In this document: positions 51,716 to 63,103 of the stretch, in pieces
How the letters are laid out: each line of letters opens with the position of its first letter
Position numbering within the stretch: position 1 is the first letter of the stretch
Assembly (NCBI GenBank): GCA_013396635.1
Contig: WBMW01005529.1
Location: forward strand, 215,508-279,507
Source of the DNA: Penelope pileata
Taxonomy: Eukaryota; Chordata; Aves; Galliformes; Cracidae
DNA length: 64,000 nucleotides
Direction: 5' to 3'
Translations under genes and position numbers: made by a program
Notes under the pieces: generated by a model
Database searches by the model: none
Seen by the model: only the letters and a program-made list of their open reading frames with translations
Told to the model about the DNA's origin: nothing

Positions 51716-52112
51716 TGAGTAACACTGAAAGTAATGCCTCCTATTTATTTCCATGGAAACTACAACAGATACAAGAGATGCACCAGCAGAGGTGAACACT
51801 GTCACTGTCGCCACTGCTGAAATGCACCACCCACCACCTCCCTGTGCTCACATTCACTGTTTGATCTCTGTAAATGTACAGCAAATGTCTGTGGATGTCA
51901 GCAGGTGCAATTTTTTTTCCACAGGGAAGAATTCAATGACACATCTTTGCTTTGTCCACACTTCCATGTCAGATGCCGTTGTGTCAGAGTGCCCCTGTAG
52001 TGCCATCTGTCACACAACAATGAAAATTAGTGGACTATTGGCAAAAAGGTTCAGCCTCTACTGCCATACCACCAACATCTGCCTCTGATGTCATGAGCCA
52101 ACATAATAAAAT
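51716..52112 (+). mobile_element. Non-autonomous mariner-like element, copy 2
   Basis: The 5' end 'actgaaagtaatgcctcc' (51724-51741) keeps a good terminal repeat. The element runs in the same direction as copy 1 and shares most of its body, including 'gaaatgcaccacccaccacc' and 'cccctgtagtg'. Compared with copy 1 it lacks about 150 internal bases after 'acaacagatacaa' but keeps a block (about 51919-51960) that copy 1 has lost. Its 3' terminal repeat is missing beyond 'cataataaaata'. The flanking DNA differs from that of copy 1, so the two are separate insertions and not a segmental duplication. The 111-codon plus frame 51753-52088 is not a transposase. Confidence 0.7.
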
Positions 52113-54795
52113 ATGAGAACAGTTTGGTATTGCCATCTTCATAGCTCCCCTTCCAGATGCTGAATGCAGCTACCATTTATCTTCCTCTTCATCAGGCTAA
52201 ACTCTCCTTTCCTAAAGTTTCTGATAATGGATGAGGCCTAAGCAGTGACTTGATAGTCTGTGTCTGAATTCTCTTTAGTTTTTCTTCATCATAAACTTGG
52301 GGTTCCAAAACAGCCATATTTCAATAGCTTTTATGAATGGCTAATCTATACATAGTGTCTACTGTGAAAGAGATTGATGACTTACATTGTCTTCTATGGC
52401 CTGTGATTGACAGAAGTTGACTTCTTACAAACTAAGGATTGAAGAAAGTCATTATACCTAAATGTAGTAGAACAGCTGAACAGATTTTGGACATCAAAAT
52501 CATTTTCTCCACCATAGTATGTAGTTGACTACAGCTAGGTAGTTGGGCCTTGATCATAGGCTTTATTGTTGTGGTGACAGATAAGTCAGATGCCTAAGAT
52601 CGTCAGTCTTGATTGGATAACAATCACTTGGGAAATAAACCTTCTTTTTTCACACATACGGGTAATGAATTCTTAATTTATCCCAGCTTGTTGAAGATAT
52701 AACTCGAGATAATTAGAAAAGAGGTATAGCAACTGTATTTTTTTCCAAGTTCATATTTATTCTCCTTATAATGATCAAATACATTGGAAATACTGCCTAT
52801 TAGATTTTGTTTCATACAGCAAATTCCAGTGAAGAGCTTCTTAAATTGGTCTAATATCTTTATTTTTTCAACATTTTAATAACAAGAATGTATAAAATTA
52901 TGAAGCATGGAAACAACTACTGTTTCTTCAAAATAGAAACATTCCAAATGAGAAGTTGTAGAATTCTCTGTTCAGTGGCTTAAAAATTACACTGAATGAA
53001 AACAGGGAAGCAGTGCAGTTTATTTCCTTTACAGTTTGATATCAAGTTACAAGTTTCCTTTACAGTTTGAATCAAATGATATTGATCTAACCGAACTGCC
53101 TGAATTCAGTTCAGGACTATCACCTACATTTAAGTGTACAAATGGAAGCATCTACGTGGTCATTAGATGTATAAAATCCTAGTATGATCTGCAGAGGTCT
53201 CGTCAGTGTTGCTAATGGAGCCTGCAATTTAGCTCAAGCTAATAAAGTAACCAAGGGCAGGATTCTTTCCGTTGCTGGAGTCTAGATAGACTGATGTCTA
53301 ATACTGTTTGAGTTGCTTGATGTATCTAATACTGCCATCCTGGGCTGGAAAATCTGCACGTTTTGGGAAAGAGCTGGAAGCCAGGACGTTCCTATGGCAC
53401 CTAAAGCATCTAAAACTGAATTAGAGACTTATCTATACAATTTTATTGATCCTTTCACAGCTGGTCAGTTAAATTCCATTGAGTGTATTGCCTATGGGTT
53501 GAAGATAAAATTTTCACATTTAATACTGTTAGACAAGCTGTTGAATCCCCAGAAAGCTGTAGAAATCCCATAGTTCCTTTCATATTTGCCACCTACATTT
53601 CTGATACCTGAGAATGTCTCAGGGAACAATGTTCAACTCTGTGAAGGAACTAAGTCCAAGATCTCGCTTATTCTATAAATCTCAGCAAATCCATAGGAAC
53701 TCCTATGTATAGGCATTATCAAAAGCTGAATTTAATTATTGAGACATTATACTTTTTTTAATATTTCCAGAATTTTTTTTCCATCTCTTCTTTAATCCAT
53801 CTTTCAACTTGAGGGTGTGTATTAAGTACCACATTGGAAAGAAATAGATATTTATGGTCAACATCACATTATCTAGGTGAAGTTACTTGCTACATGAAGA
53901 CATGAATTAGCTTGAAAAAAATAATAAAGAAATGTAATTTAAATCATATTAATACTTTAATTTAGTTACCCAGATAATTCTCCCTGTACATATTGCACTA
54001 AAAAAAAGTCAAATAAATATGCTAGTTAAAAATCATATATTTTAAATTAAGTCAAATTCTTAGAAGTTTAATGATTTTATTTTTCTCACATTTTACTTTG
54101 TGAGATTCAAACAGACGAAGTTTAGAAATGAGCCAGTATATGTGTGACATTAGAGCCACTGAATTTTCTTCTAATACTACTTTCTATGTTTTGCTAATTG
54201 CTTTGGAAAGGCTTTGTGTTTGAGGTAAACAATGAATGAGATCCTCTTTTAATCTGAAGATAACAGCAGTTTCTTTCCTCCTGAAAATGAGTTTAAACTG
54301 TGAAGGTGTAAAAGACACAGGATGGCAGTTTTTAAAGCTTTTGAGTACTGTCATTTCTTTTTGTAATAGGATGCCTATCAATTCTATGTTCCATTTTAGG
54401 AATACATGGGAAAGAGTGGAGCATAGCAGTTTTGTGATTGCAGCTGAAATATAAAAAGAACAGAAATTTGACAAAAACGGAAGTCTATTGTAATTCTTAT
54501 GTGATAATGATCAAACAGAAATTGAATTACCCAGCCTTTGTTGACTTATATGAATACATGTAGGGACAAGAAATCTGAATATGTTTACACTAAAACTAAA
54601 TGAGCTGGAGCCGATTTGGGCTGTATTCATCACTACCAGATGAATATGTGTCATGTGGAGACATAAAGATTGGTCATGCAAGCATTCAGTATGATATGAC
54701 AGCTAATTGCTGGATCAGTTAAACTTCGCAAACAGAAATTATAAGCTTGCATGATACTAGCACATAGAAGTCTGGATCTCACACTCTAACCACAT
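52113..54795. other. Unique AT-rich DNA, no gene seen
   Basis: There is a 17-bp direct repeat at 53023-53070. The 86-codon plus frame 53313-53573 has a more protein-like composition than most here but no start context, splice site or domain I recognise. The frames 54184-54474 and 54236-54454 overlap on opposite strands. Confidence 0.55.
53023..53070. repeat. 17-bp direct repeat, 31-bp period
   Basis: The 17-mer tttcctttacagtttga occurs at 53023-53039 and 53054-53070, with a related atcaa after each copy. It is a short local duplication. Confidence 0.85.
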
Positions 54796-54897
54796 AATCA
54801 CAGAATCACAAGGGTTGGAAGGGACCTCTGAATATCATCCATCTAGTCCAACCCCTGCTAAAGGTGATTCCCCAGAATAGGTTATGCAGGAAAGTGT

Positions 54898-55268
54898 TCA
54901 GATGGGTTTTGAATACCTCTGGGGAAGGAGATTCCACAATCTGTCTCTGGGCAGCTTGTTCCATTGCTCTGTCATCCTCACAGTAAAGAAGCTTTTCCTC
55001 ATATTTGGATGAAACTTCCTGTGTTCCAGTTTGTGCCCCTTGCCCCTTGTTCTGCTTCCGGGCATTGGTGAAGCCTGGCCTCTTCCTCTTGACACCTGCC
55101 CTTTAGATATTCATAAGTGCTAATAAGAACCCCTCTCAGTCTTCTCTTCTCCAGGCTGAACAGTCCCAGATCTCTCAGCCTTGCCTCATAAGGGAGATGC
55201 TCCAGGTCCCTCATCATCTTTGTAGCCCTCTGCTGGACACTCTCCAGTAGTTCCCTGTCTTTCTTCAA
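54898..55268 (-). pseudogene. CR1 ORF2 C-terminal remnant
   Basis: The frame 54999-55268 gives 'LLESVQQRATKMMRDLEHL' and 'RLRDLGLFSLEKRRLRG', the conserved tail of CR1 ORF2. The overlapping frame 54898-55095 continues with 'RKFHPNMRKSFFTVRMTEQW', also typical of the family. A frameshift near 55090 separates the two, so the tail cannot be read as one protein. Confidence 0.9.
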
Positions 55269-55535
55269 CTGGGGAGCCCAGAACTGCAGATGTTAATCCA
55301 GATGTGGGCTCACCAGGGCAGAATAGATGAGGACAAGAACCTCCCTTAACTTGCTGGCCATCCTCTTTTTATTAGGATTCTACAGGACTTTTTGGCCACA
55401 AAGGCACTCTGCTAGCTCATGGCCAACCTGTTTCCCACAAGGCCATCTTAGCCCTTCTCTGCAGAGCTCCTTTCCAGCAGGTCATCCCCTCCCCTGTACT
55501 GATACATGTGATTATTCCTCCCCATGTGTGGGTCT

Positions 55536-55796
55536 CTACACTTGCCATTGTTGAACCTTGTCAAGTTCCTTTCCACTCAACTCTCCAGCCTGTCCAAGTC
55601 TCTGAAAGGAAGCACAGCCTTCCGGTGTGTCAGATACTCCTCCCAGCTTTTTATCATCAGCAAAACTGCTGAGAGCGCACTCCATCCCTTCATCCAGGAT
55701 ACTGATGAAAATGTTGAACAAGACTGGATCCAGTACCAACCACTGGGGAATACCAATAGTTGTGGGCCTCCAACTAAAATCTGCACCACTGGCCAC
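55536..55796 (-). pseudogene. CR1 reverse-transcriptase palm remnant with FADD box
   Basis: The translation shows 'DPVLFNIFISILDEGMECAL' followed by FADD (minus-strand codons at 55653-55664) and KKLGG. The catalytic box is intact, but the preceding PQG motif has changed to PQW and the N-terminal palm is in another frame. It belongs to the CR1 copy 54796-56305 and is not functional. Confidence 0.9.
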
Positions 55797-55972
55797 AACT
55801 TTCGGAGCTCTGCCAATCAGCCAGTTCTAAATCCACCTCACTGTCCACTCATCTAGCCCACACTTCCTAATCTTAGAACATGCTATGGGAGACCGTGTCA
55901 AAAGCCTTGTTGATATTAAAGTGGACAACATCCACTGCTCTCCCCTCATCTATACAGCCAGTCACGACATAG

Positions 55973-56203
55973 CTACCAGATGGCTACCAGATTGGTCAGG
56001 CACAATTTCCCCTTGGTGAATCCATGCTGACTACTCTTGATAACCATTTCTTCCACTTGCTTGGAGATGACATCCAGAATAAGTTGTTCCATCACCTTTC
56101 CAGAGATGGAAGTGAGGATGAGGGGCCTATAGTTTCCTTCTTCTTGCCCTTTTTGAAGACTGGAGTGATGCTGGCTTTCTTTCAGTCTTCCATCAGAGCC
56201 CAT
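55973..56203 (-). pseudogene. CR1 reverse-transcriptase N-terminal (finger) remnant
   Basis: The frame contains 'GNYRPLILTSISGKVMEQLI' and 'KSSQHGFTKGKLCLTNLVA', the conserved first motifs of the CR1 reverse transcriptase. The start of the frame joins MGSDG directly to a downstream segment, the sign of the internal deletion described for the element. Confidence 0.9.
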
Positions 56204-58583
56204 GGATTTCTTTGCATTGAGTTTGCCTAGACAATCTCCAGCCAGATCCTCCTCTACAAAGAGGAAGTCTTCCTTTCTCCAGACTCTCTCTGTTAACTCA
56301 AGGTAAGAGAGAAAAATAAAGCATGACTTTTTACTTTAATTTCTGGCTAAGAAACTGAAAAAGCATTAAATAATATCTACCGGATCAAATAAAAAGCAAG
56401 CAGAAAGAACAGCTTTTTTTTCCCCCTGCACAAACTCTATAATGCAACTGTGGAACTCATTGAGACAGGATGATATGTGTAGCAAAGAATACATATATCC
56501 AGAAGTTGCTGTACATAGTAATGGAAAAATCTATCAATAGCTATGTAACACATTTAGAAGCAGTTGCACGTTCAGAATATGCTTGGAAAATGTATCCATA
56601 GGAGTATAAGATATTGTTTGGCAGCTGTGATCTTTATCTGATTTTGCATATTTAAACAGCACTCAAGATATTCAGGTGATTTTATGACCAAAAATCTGTG
56701 TGCTCTAGTCAAAAAACAGATCTATAACTTTGTCACCAGAGCAAACAGGTCTTTCTCTTCCTATTACTCTCTATATAAACAAATGACAAAGAATAATTCA
56801 GTGAAAAAAATATGGTAAAGTTTAGAAATGTGATTTCTACAATATTAAAAGTGAAGAATCATTAGTCTGGCATAATTTGAAAATATTGTTTTATGCATTA
56901 TTATAGTATTAGTCTTTTCATATTATGAGTATAATGTTATGTCTAATATAAAAAAAACTGAACGTGGAGGTAAGACCGCTTACAACATACCTGTTTTTCA
57001 CAATCAAAAAATACTGCTAAGACATTGAAAAAATTAAAAATGATGAAAATCAATATCAATACCATCATGTCTTTGTATATGCATTAACGGGATTATAAAA
57101 TTATAATATTTTCGCCCAAATTGGTAATAAAGGGGATGGAATTTTCAGTGTCTTACATTTATAAAATAATACAACTAAGGTCAAACATTTTCTATGGAAT
57201 CATTCTTAAAGATACAGTTGCTAGTCATTACTAAGCTGAATTATTGTACTTCTGTAGTTCTGATTTCTTCATGGTGCTTAATATTAAGATCAATGTTAGT
57301 AATAATAAGACTTGCATCTTCCACTTTTTTTTATGTAGGAGATGCACAAAGAACATTGTTTCCTATTCATAAACATCACTGAGTCCTTCTAATAGCTTTT
57401 TCTAAAACCAATTTCTTTATAGGTTCTTTCCTCATTTGAATTGTAATAGGTAAGTACCTTGTTCTTAATCCTTAGAAAACAAAATCAGATGTATGACTAA
57501 TTTGTATTTATTATGTACTCTTACCTAAGTTAAGCAGGCTATTATGAAATTACCTGTGTTCCCACTGCACTATAATACAATTTACAGGCTTCCTGATTTC
57601 TCAAGATATAGCGAGCTCATCCAGAAATGATGGAGGAGATTCATCATATGATTTCCCATTAGTAATCAAAATTATTAATGTTTACTGTATTATAGCATGA
57701 CATAGGTAATAAATAAGTTCAGTCTAAGATACCTTTTTGGCATGAAAATGTTACCTTATGAAAGAATCCATCTAATATTTGTTTCTAATGCAAATGTGAA
57801 CATAATAAGCCATAAAATGTGGATTTACATAAACTGTGTAAAACACATTTCCCCATGGAATGTAATTTTTAAAATATTTGTATTTGAGAGCATAAAAGCT
57901 CTGCTGTTTTTGAGTAATCCAACAGATAAAAAATGAGCTTGCTAATCACAGCTGCCTCTTGTTGTAAGAGTAATACAAGGATTAACAGAATTATTTAGGA
58001 TATCTCCGAATCTTAGATGGAGATTATGTATAAGAAATTAAGATCTTCATATTCTATCACATGCTTACTGTTTTCAGCCTGAGGCACCCAAACAAGTTTT
58101 TTAAATAATGTGCCTTAGGTAGAATGCTTCTGGTCGAAATATCACAAATACTTAAAAAAAGAACAGCGTGAATTGTTTGAATCCACAAACAGAATAATGA
58201 CATCTCTAATTGAGATTGGAGGACATAGTAGTCTATGTGATAATTTTTCACAGGGAAATTTGAAAATATGTGCAGAAGCAAGCAGGACATTACGTTTCCT
58301 TTTTCCTTTAAAGAAACCTCGGAAAAAATAACCCTCAGCTAGTTAGCTATTTCCATGATTAAAAAACAAAATTTTAAGTCAGAGCATGTAACTGAAAATT
58401 AGTCTTACATACGACAAGTTTGGATCTGACGTAGCATGAAGCTGAAAGATCTTCAAAGGAAGTCATAGAAATCTTCTAATGTTCTGGTGAGCTCTTCTGC
58501 AGCTACATGTTTGCCCTGTTTTTTCTAGAGATGTTGTATTTAACAGAAACTTCTTAGAAAGACAAAAGTGCAATGTAATCACA

Positions 58584-58624
58584 CTTATCCCAGTCACCAG
58601 AGAAAAACAAAATCTGGTGATAAG
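58584..58624. repeat. Imperfect hairpin
   Basis: caccaga (58595-58601) pairs with tctggtg (58613-58619) and cttat (58584-58588) pairs with ataag (58620-58624), leaving a 6-base bulge on the left and an 11-base loop. It is too irregular to call a microRNA precursor. Confidence 0.5.
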
Positions 58625-61600
58625 ATCAGTATTTCACAAACTTTGTATTTTCTTTGAATGACCTTCCTCCAAGTTCTCATGCAATAAGGCTATCGATAGC
58701 ACAAGAGGTCAAGGTGGCTTACAATGAAGGACCAAAAGACATGATCACAAGATGAGAAAAATTCCATATCTTTTCATATTTCATAAAGTAAACTTGTTTA
58801 CTGTTCTGATATATTTATTTAACTAGTTAATTATTGGTTTTCGGGATAATAATTATATTGCAAAACCTAACCCTAAAATATTCACCAAAGATTCCAGTGG
58901 CGTTATGTATCTCTGTTTCATTGTTTTACATATTATTAAGTGCTCTGTTATGTACGTACTTGAGAGCTACTTTTCAGAAATCCTTTGAATGCTGGAAGTA
59001 ATTGATGAAGAAATATAGTATAGTTTATGTGCCTTGATGCAGATTTTTTTCACCTGAACATTAATGAATTTATTTACTCTTTCAGTAAATGAAAAACAAA
59101 GGAAGAGCTTTTTCTTCTTAGAAAGACCATTCTTAGGAATTACAGGCAAGGCAAGAAATTGTATGAATTTACAGAGTGAGCACTGATCAAGTCACTTTAA
59201 AATCCTCAAACCTGTAGAGAGATTCACTCTGTTCAATAAATGTGAATAGTTCCTTTTGTAAGATAAGGAATTTATCTATTATGCTCACTGGAGTTAATTG
59301 CAAAGCTGCCAATGACTTTAGCGAGCCAAGAATAAAGTCACCAGCAAAACTCTTCATAAGTATGTACATCCTTGCAGGTCTTTATACGTATATTTTTCCT
59401 TAGTATTTGCAATGTAAGTGCTTTGTTTTGTTGCTAATCAATATCTCCAGCTGAATTTATATTTTGGGTAAATGGCCACTAAATATGAGCATAGAAATCA
59501 TGATATTATAGACTAGAGCAAGAGAAAACTTTAATAGAAATTGCCTCAGCTGAAATAATAACACATAGGAATTAACGCTGTATTCATGCTGAAAATATTC
59601 ATCCCACTCAACATATGAGATTTCATTGTGCATCTATAATCACAGTTTTCAAAACATTTGTTATAAAGTTTCTTGCAAAATTCCTCTTCCTCTAATCCTG
59701 TCACTCCTCAACCCATGTACTTTTTTTCCATTCTTTTCTTCATGTGTCCATAAAGATTATGAGAGTAGCTCTAATTATTTTGTAATCCAATTCTCGTCTG
59801 GGCCCATTGAAGCTTAATATATTCTAGCAATATAAAATCAAGCAAAAACCTAATCTGCATAAAACATGAGGCCGCATAAGACAGACTTATTCTGATGGGG
59901 ATTCAGGCATCTATTATTGACTTTTGCAACTTTAATTCTTATGGTGTTATAGAAGAGACTTTACCAGTTCACGCATAAGAGGTAAGAAGCACAGTCTTGG
60001 AAACAGCAAATTATTTTCTTATTGGTAAACATTGAAGAAACTAGGTCTTCTTTCAGAAATGCAGGCACTATGTTTGTCTTATAAAATCAGTGACTGTGCA
60101 TGCATATGCAATTATTACATAGGCTTGTTGGGTCAAGATTTGGTTTTGTCTTTTATATATCATGTAGCCAAAAAGCAATTTATAGAACAATAAATTAAAT
60201 ATCAGCTATTTAGAAAGTCCTAAGCATATGAATATAATTTGAAATATTCTACAATTTAACTAAAATGTAACATATCTTTTACAGTTGAATGAGAATCCCA
60301 AATTCACTACTAACAATAAAAACAAAAAAATAACATATCTAGTATCTTTGCTTGGACTTCTCTTGGTTAGAGCAATCAGTGGATTCTCTCTGTAGTTTCA
60401 ACGTAACTGTTTCCAACAGTTAAAGGGTTGGAAATTGAAACACACATGTAAAGGCATATAAACCATATAAGCTCATTTTAGCCAGTGTCAGAAATGGAGT
60501 CTGAATGGAACTGTAGAGAAAACAAACATCTACTAGTGTAATATGTGAAACAATATCTAATTGTATTGCAGAACCAAGAAGAGCAAGAATATTTAGCCTT
60601 GAAAAAAAGCAAAAAATTTCTTTCCACTTATCCAAAAAGATCCTAATTTGTGCAATTCTTACACTATCAAGATAGAAATGAAGAGTGAAAGTAAAATTTT
60701 GTTTGAAACTTTGGAAATCTATAATAATTTGCCTAAATGAGAAATCTTAGTAAGTCTGAAAAATCAAAGATGAATTACAACATTATCCACATACCATAAA
60801 ATTAATAACCAAATGAAGGCTTGTTTTTCATATTTCTTCAAACATCAGTTTTACTACTTCATGTTGACAAAATTACATACATTCAGTGCACAAATACTGA
60901 GAAGTCCTAAAGAATCTGGTCCACATTCTCTTGGTCAGTAGCGCCATTCAGCAAGCACAGTTCTTTCTCGCAGCTGCCAGAGCTTAGTAACAAAACATCT
61001 TACCAATATGAATAAAAGCTTCATGAAAACAGAGGACCTCCAGCTCAGGCTGACCTCCACATCCAGTAAGACAGTAAAAAGTGGCTGTGTTATTACTAGT
61101 CCACAATTCACAGTTCTTTAAATTCTAACATGGAGCCCCATTGACCAAAGATAGATAAGGTGTACATGGCTATTGCTGCCATCTCTTAAACCTACAGATG
61201 CACTGAGAACACAGAGCCTACAAAATAGTTTATAAAATATAGGGTGTTTTTGTTTTGTTTTGGTTTGACTTTTTCCATTACTGTGTTTCTTTTCTGATCT
61301 CAAACACATTGCCATTCTGCATGTCATTACTACTTCGGATTTTCTATCTCCGCTCCACGGGGACTCTAGACTGGTTCTACTCAGAGACTTAAGCTAAAAA
61401 GGGATGTAACTATCCATCTATTTAGATATAAATGTTGTTGAAGATGTGGGACACCGATAAGGTATTCTAATGCATGTATATATACTGAGGAAACTGATCA
61501 CATGAATTTTTATAGAAAGTTTCTTCACTCTTGTTTAAGTAAATTTGAAGGTGTGTTTTGTTTTGTTTTCCCAGAATATAGAACTTAAGAACATAATGCA

Positions 61601-63074
61601 ATCTGAATGTCCAATATTTGTATATTTTTAGTTTGTTTTGAATTTCCTATGCAAAGTAGCTTCAGAGGAATCGTAACTCCCCTCAGAAATAAATTGGAAG
61701 TGCTGCTTTTAGTGTCAAGGATGACACAGTACAGAGGGAACTACGTAAACTGTGAGACTGAAAAGCATGAGATTTTATAGTTTTGAACAAGAAAAGGAGG
61801 GACCTGATGGAAGCATAAAACATGACAAATGACTCAAAGAAGGCAAATCCCTATTTATTCTTTGTCTAAGTCCTAAATTTGTCAGCCATGCAGCAACACT
61901 GAATGTTGACATGCTTCAAAATGATAAAATCAGGTATGTTTTTACAGAAGCATAATTAACTTCTCACTTGCCTAGGTAATATCAGTTTCAGGAATTGAGA
62001 AAGGAAGAAGAGGTTGCAGATGTATGTGCATAGCATACACATTTGTCATCATGTTATAGAGAATGTTCTAAAAAATAAAAGGATACTAATATTGTATGGA
62101 GGCAAACCATTCATTATTGGCTCTAGACAGGACAATAAAACAATTCTCTACATTTTTGTAATGTCTGAACTCAGATCATGAGTGAGTTCCCATACTCACT
62201 GAGCTCAATGGCAAAAATAAGCATTTATTGCCTTCAGCAGCTGAGATTTCACTTGGCACATTTAATAAAAAAGAATAGCTTCAGATTTCACAGATCTTTG
62301 AGGCAGTACAGCTAGTATCACCTAAACTCCAGAAGCCAGTGACTGGACCAAGTTGGTGTAAATGGAGAGGGGAAGAACGGAAAAGAGCAGAGGTGCAATC
62401 TGAAGATCAAGGGAGTTGATGCTCTGTTTAAATCTTAGAAAAAAACCTCTAAGGCATATGTAAATTTGAGATAACACACTTCCCTAGCCACAATGCCTTA
62501 AAGGCATTGACTTCAGTAATTCATATCTAATTCCATAATTATTAAGCTAAATTGAGTATTTTCGGCATTTAATGCTATAAGCGCCTAAATGTTTTCAAAG
62601 TAATCTTTAATCTGGGCAATCAGAAATAAAGCTTTGATTAAAATTTCTTTGCGTGTTTTCTATTCTGTTTAGTGATAACTGGATCAGGTTTTCTTTTTTA
62701 TTTTTAGTGTTTCATGGCCACCTGTCAGCTGATCAAAATTAAAAACAGAGGCTGATTAAATGACTGTCTATGGTGCTGTTCAGGCAGCTTTATTAGTGCT
62801 TCGGTTTATGGCCACTCAGTGAGCCACACTGCTGTAACTTCTGACAGTTTGTGGAAACTGATTTGGAGGCACAGGATGAGGGGTACCAAATTTTGCACAG
62901 TTGCAAAATTTTGATTGCATGAATTATACATGAAGTCCATTTCTGGTGTTCACTGGTGGTAGCAGCACTGCGAAGGTGTAAAACAGCTTTTTCTTTGAAA
63001 CAAATAAAACTCAACTCATCAAGTACTGAAAGCAACATAATGGAGTAAAATGCAGAACTAGAATAGCAAATAAC

Positions 63075-63103
63075 AAATAAACAAATGTTTATTTATTTAT
63101 TTT
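63075..63103. repeat. (ATTT)n run with a small hairpin
   Basis: Four ATTT units follow gttt. aaataaac (63075-63082) is the exact reverse complement of gtttattt (63087-63094) across a 4-base loop. The run also contains overlapping ATTTA pentamers, but with no transcript here an mRNA stability role cannot be claimed. Confidence 0.75.

Larger units (their letters stand above)
54796..56305 (-). mobile_element. CR1 LINE, longest copy in the window, minus strand
   Basis: The left end 'aatcacagaatcacaagggt' then 'tggaagggacc' is a CR1 3' end in reverse. Reading on the minus strand from about 56305 downward, the copy covers the region upstream of the reverse transcriptase, then its finger and palm segments, the ORF2 C-terminus and the 3' UTR. 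It is 5'-truncated, as most CR1 copies are. An internal deletion of roughly 90 bases is inferred near 56195, where the text jumps from the 'MGSDG' region to 'LKESQHHSSLQKG'. Several frameshifts break the ORF. Its similarity to 41200-41661 is plain in the 'LPYE-RLRDLGLFSLEK' segment. Confidence 0.93.

Noticed and set aside
51753..52088. A 111-codon frame in the second mariner-like copy, parallel to one in copy 1 (46758-46997)
   Set aside because: The similarity is that of the two element copies at DNA level. The translations carry no transposase DDE/D motif or helix-turn-helix, and the frames are broken differently.
58584..58624. Hairpin considered as a microRNA precursor
   Set aside because: The stem is only 12 paired bases with a 6-base bulge, too short and irregular for a precursor.
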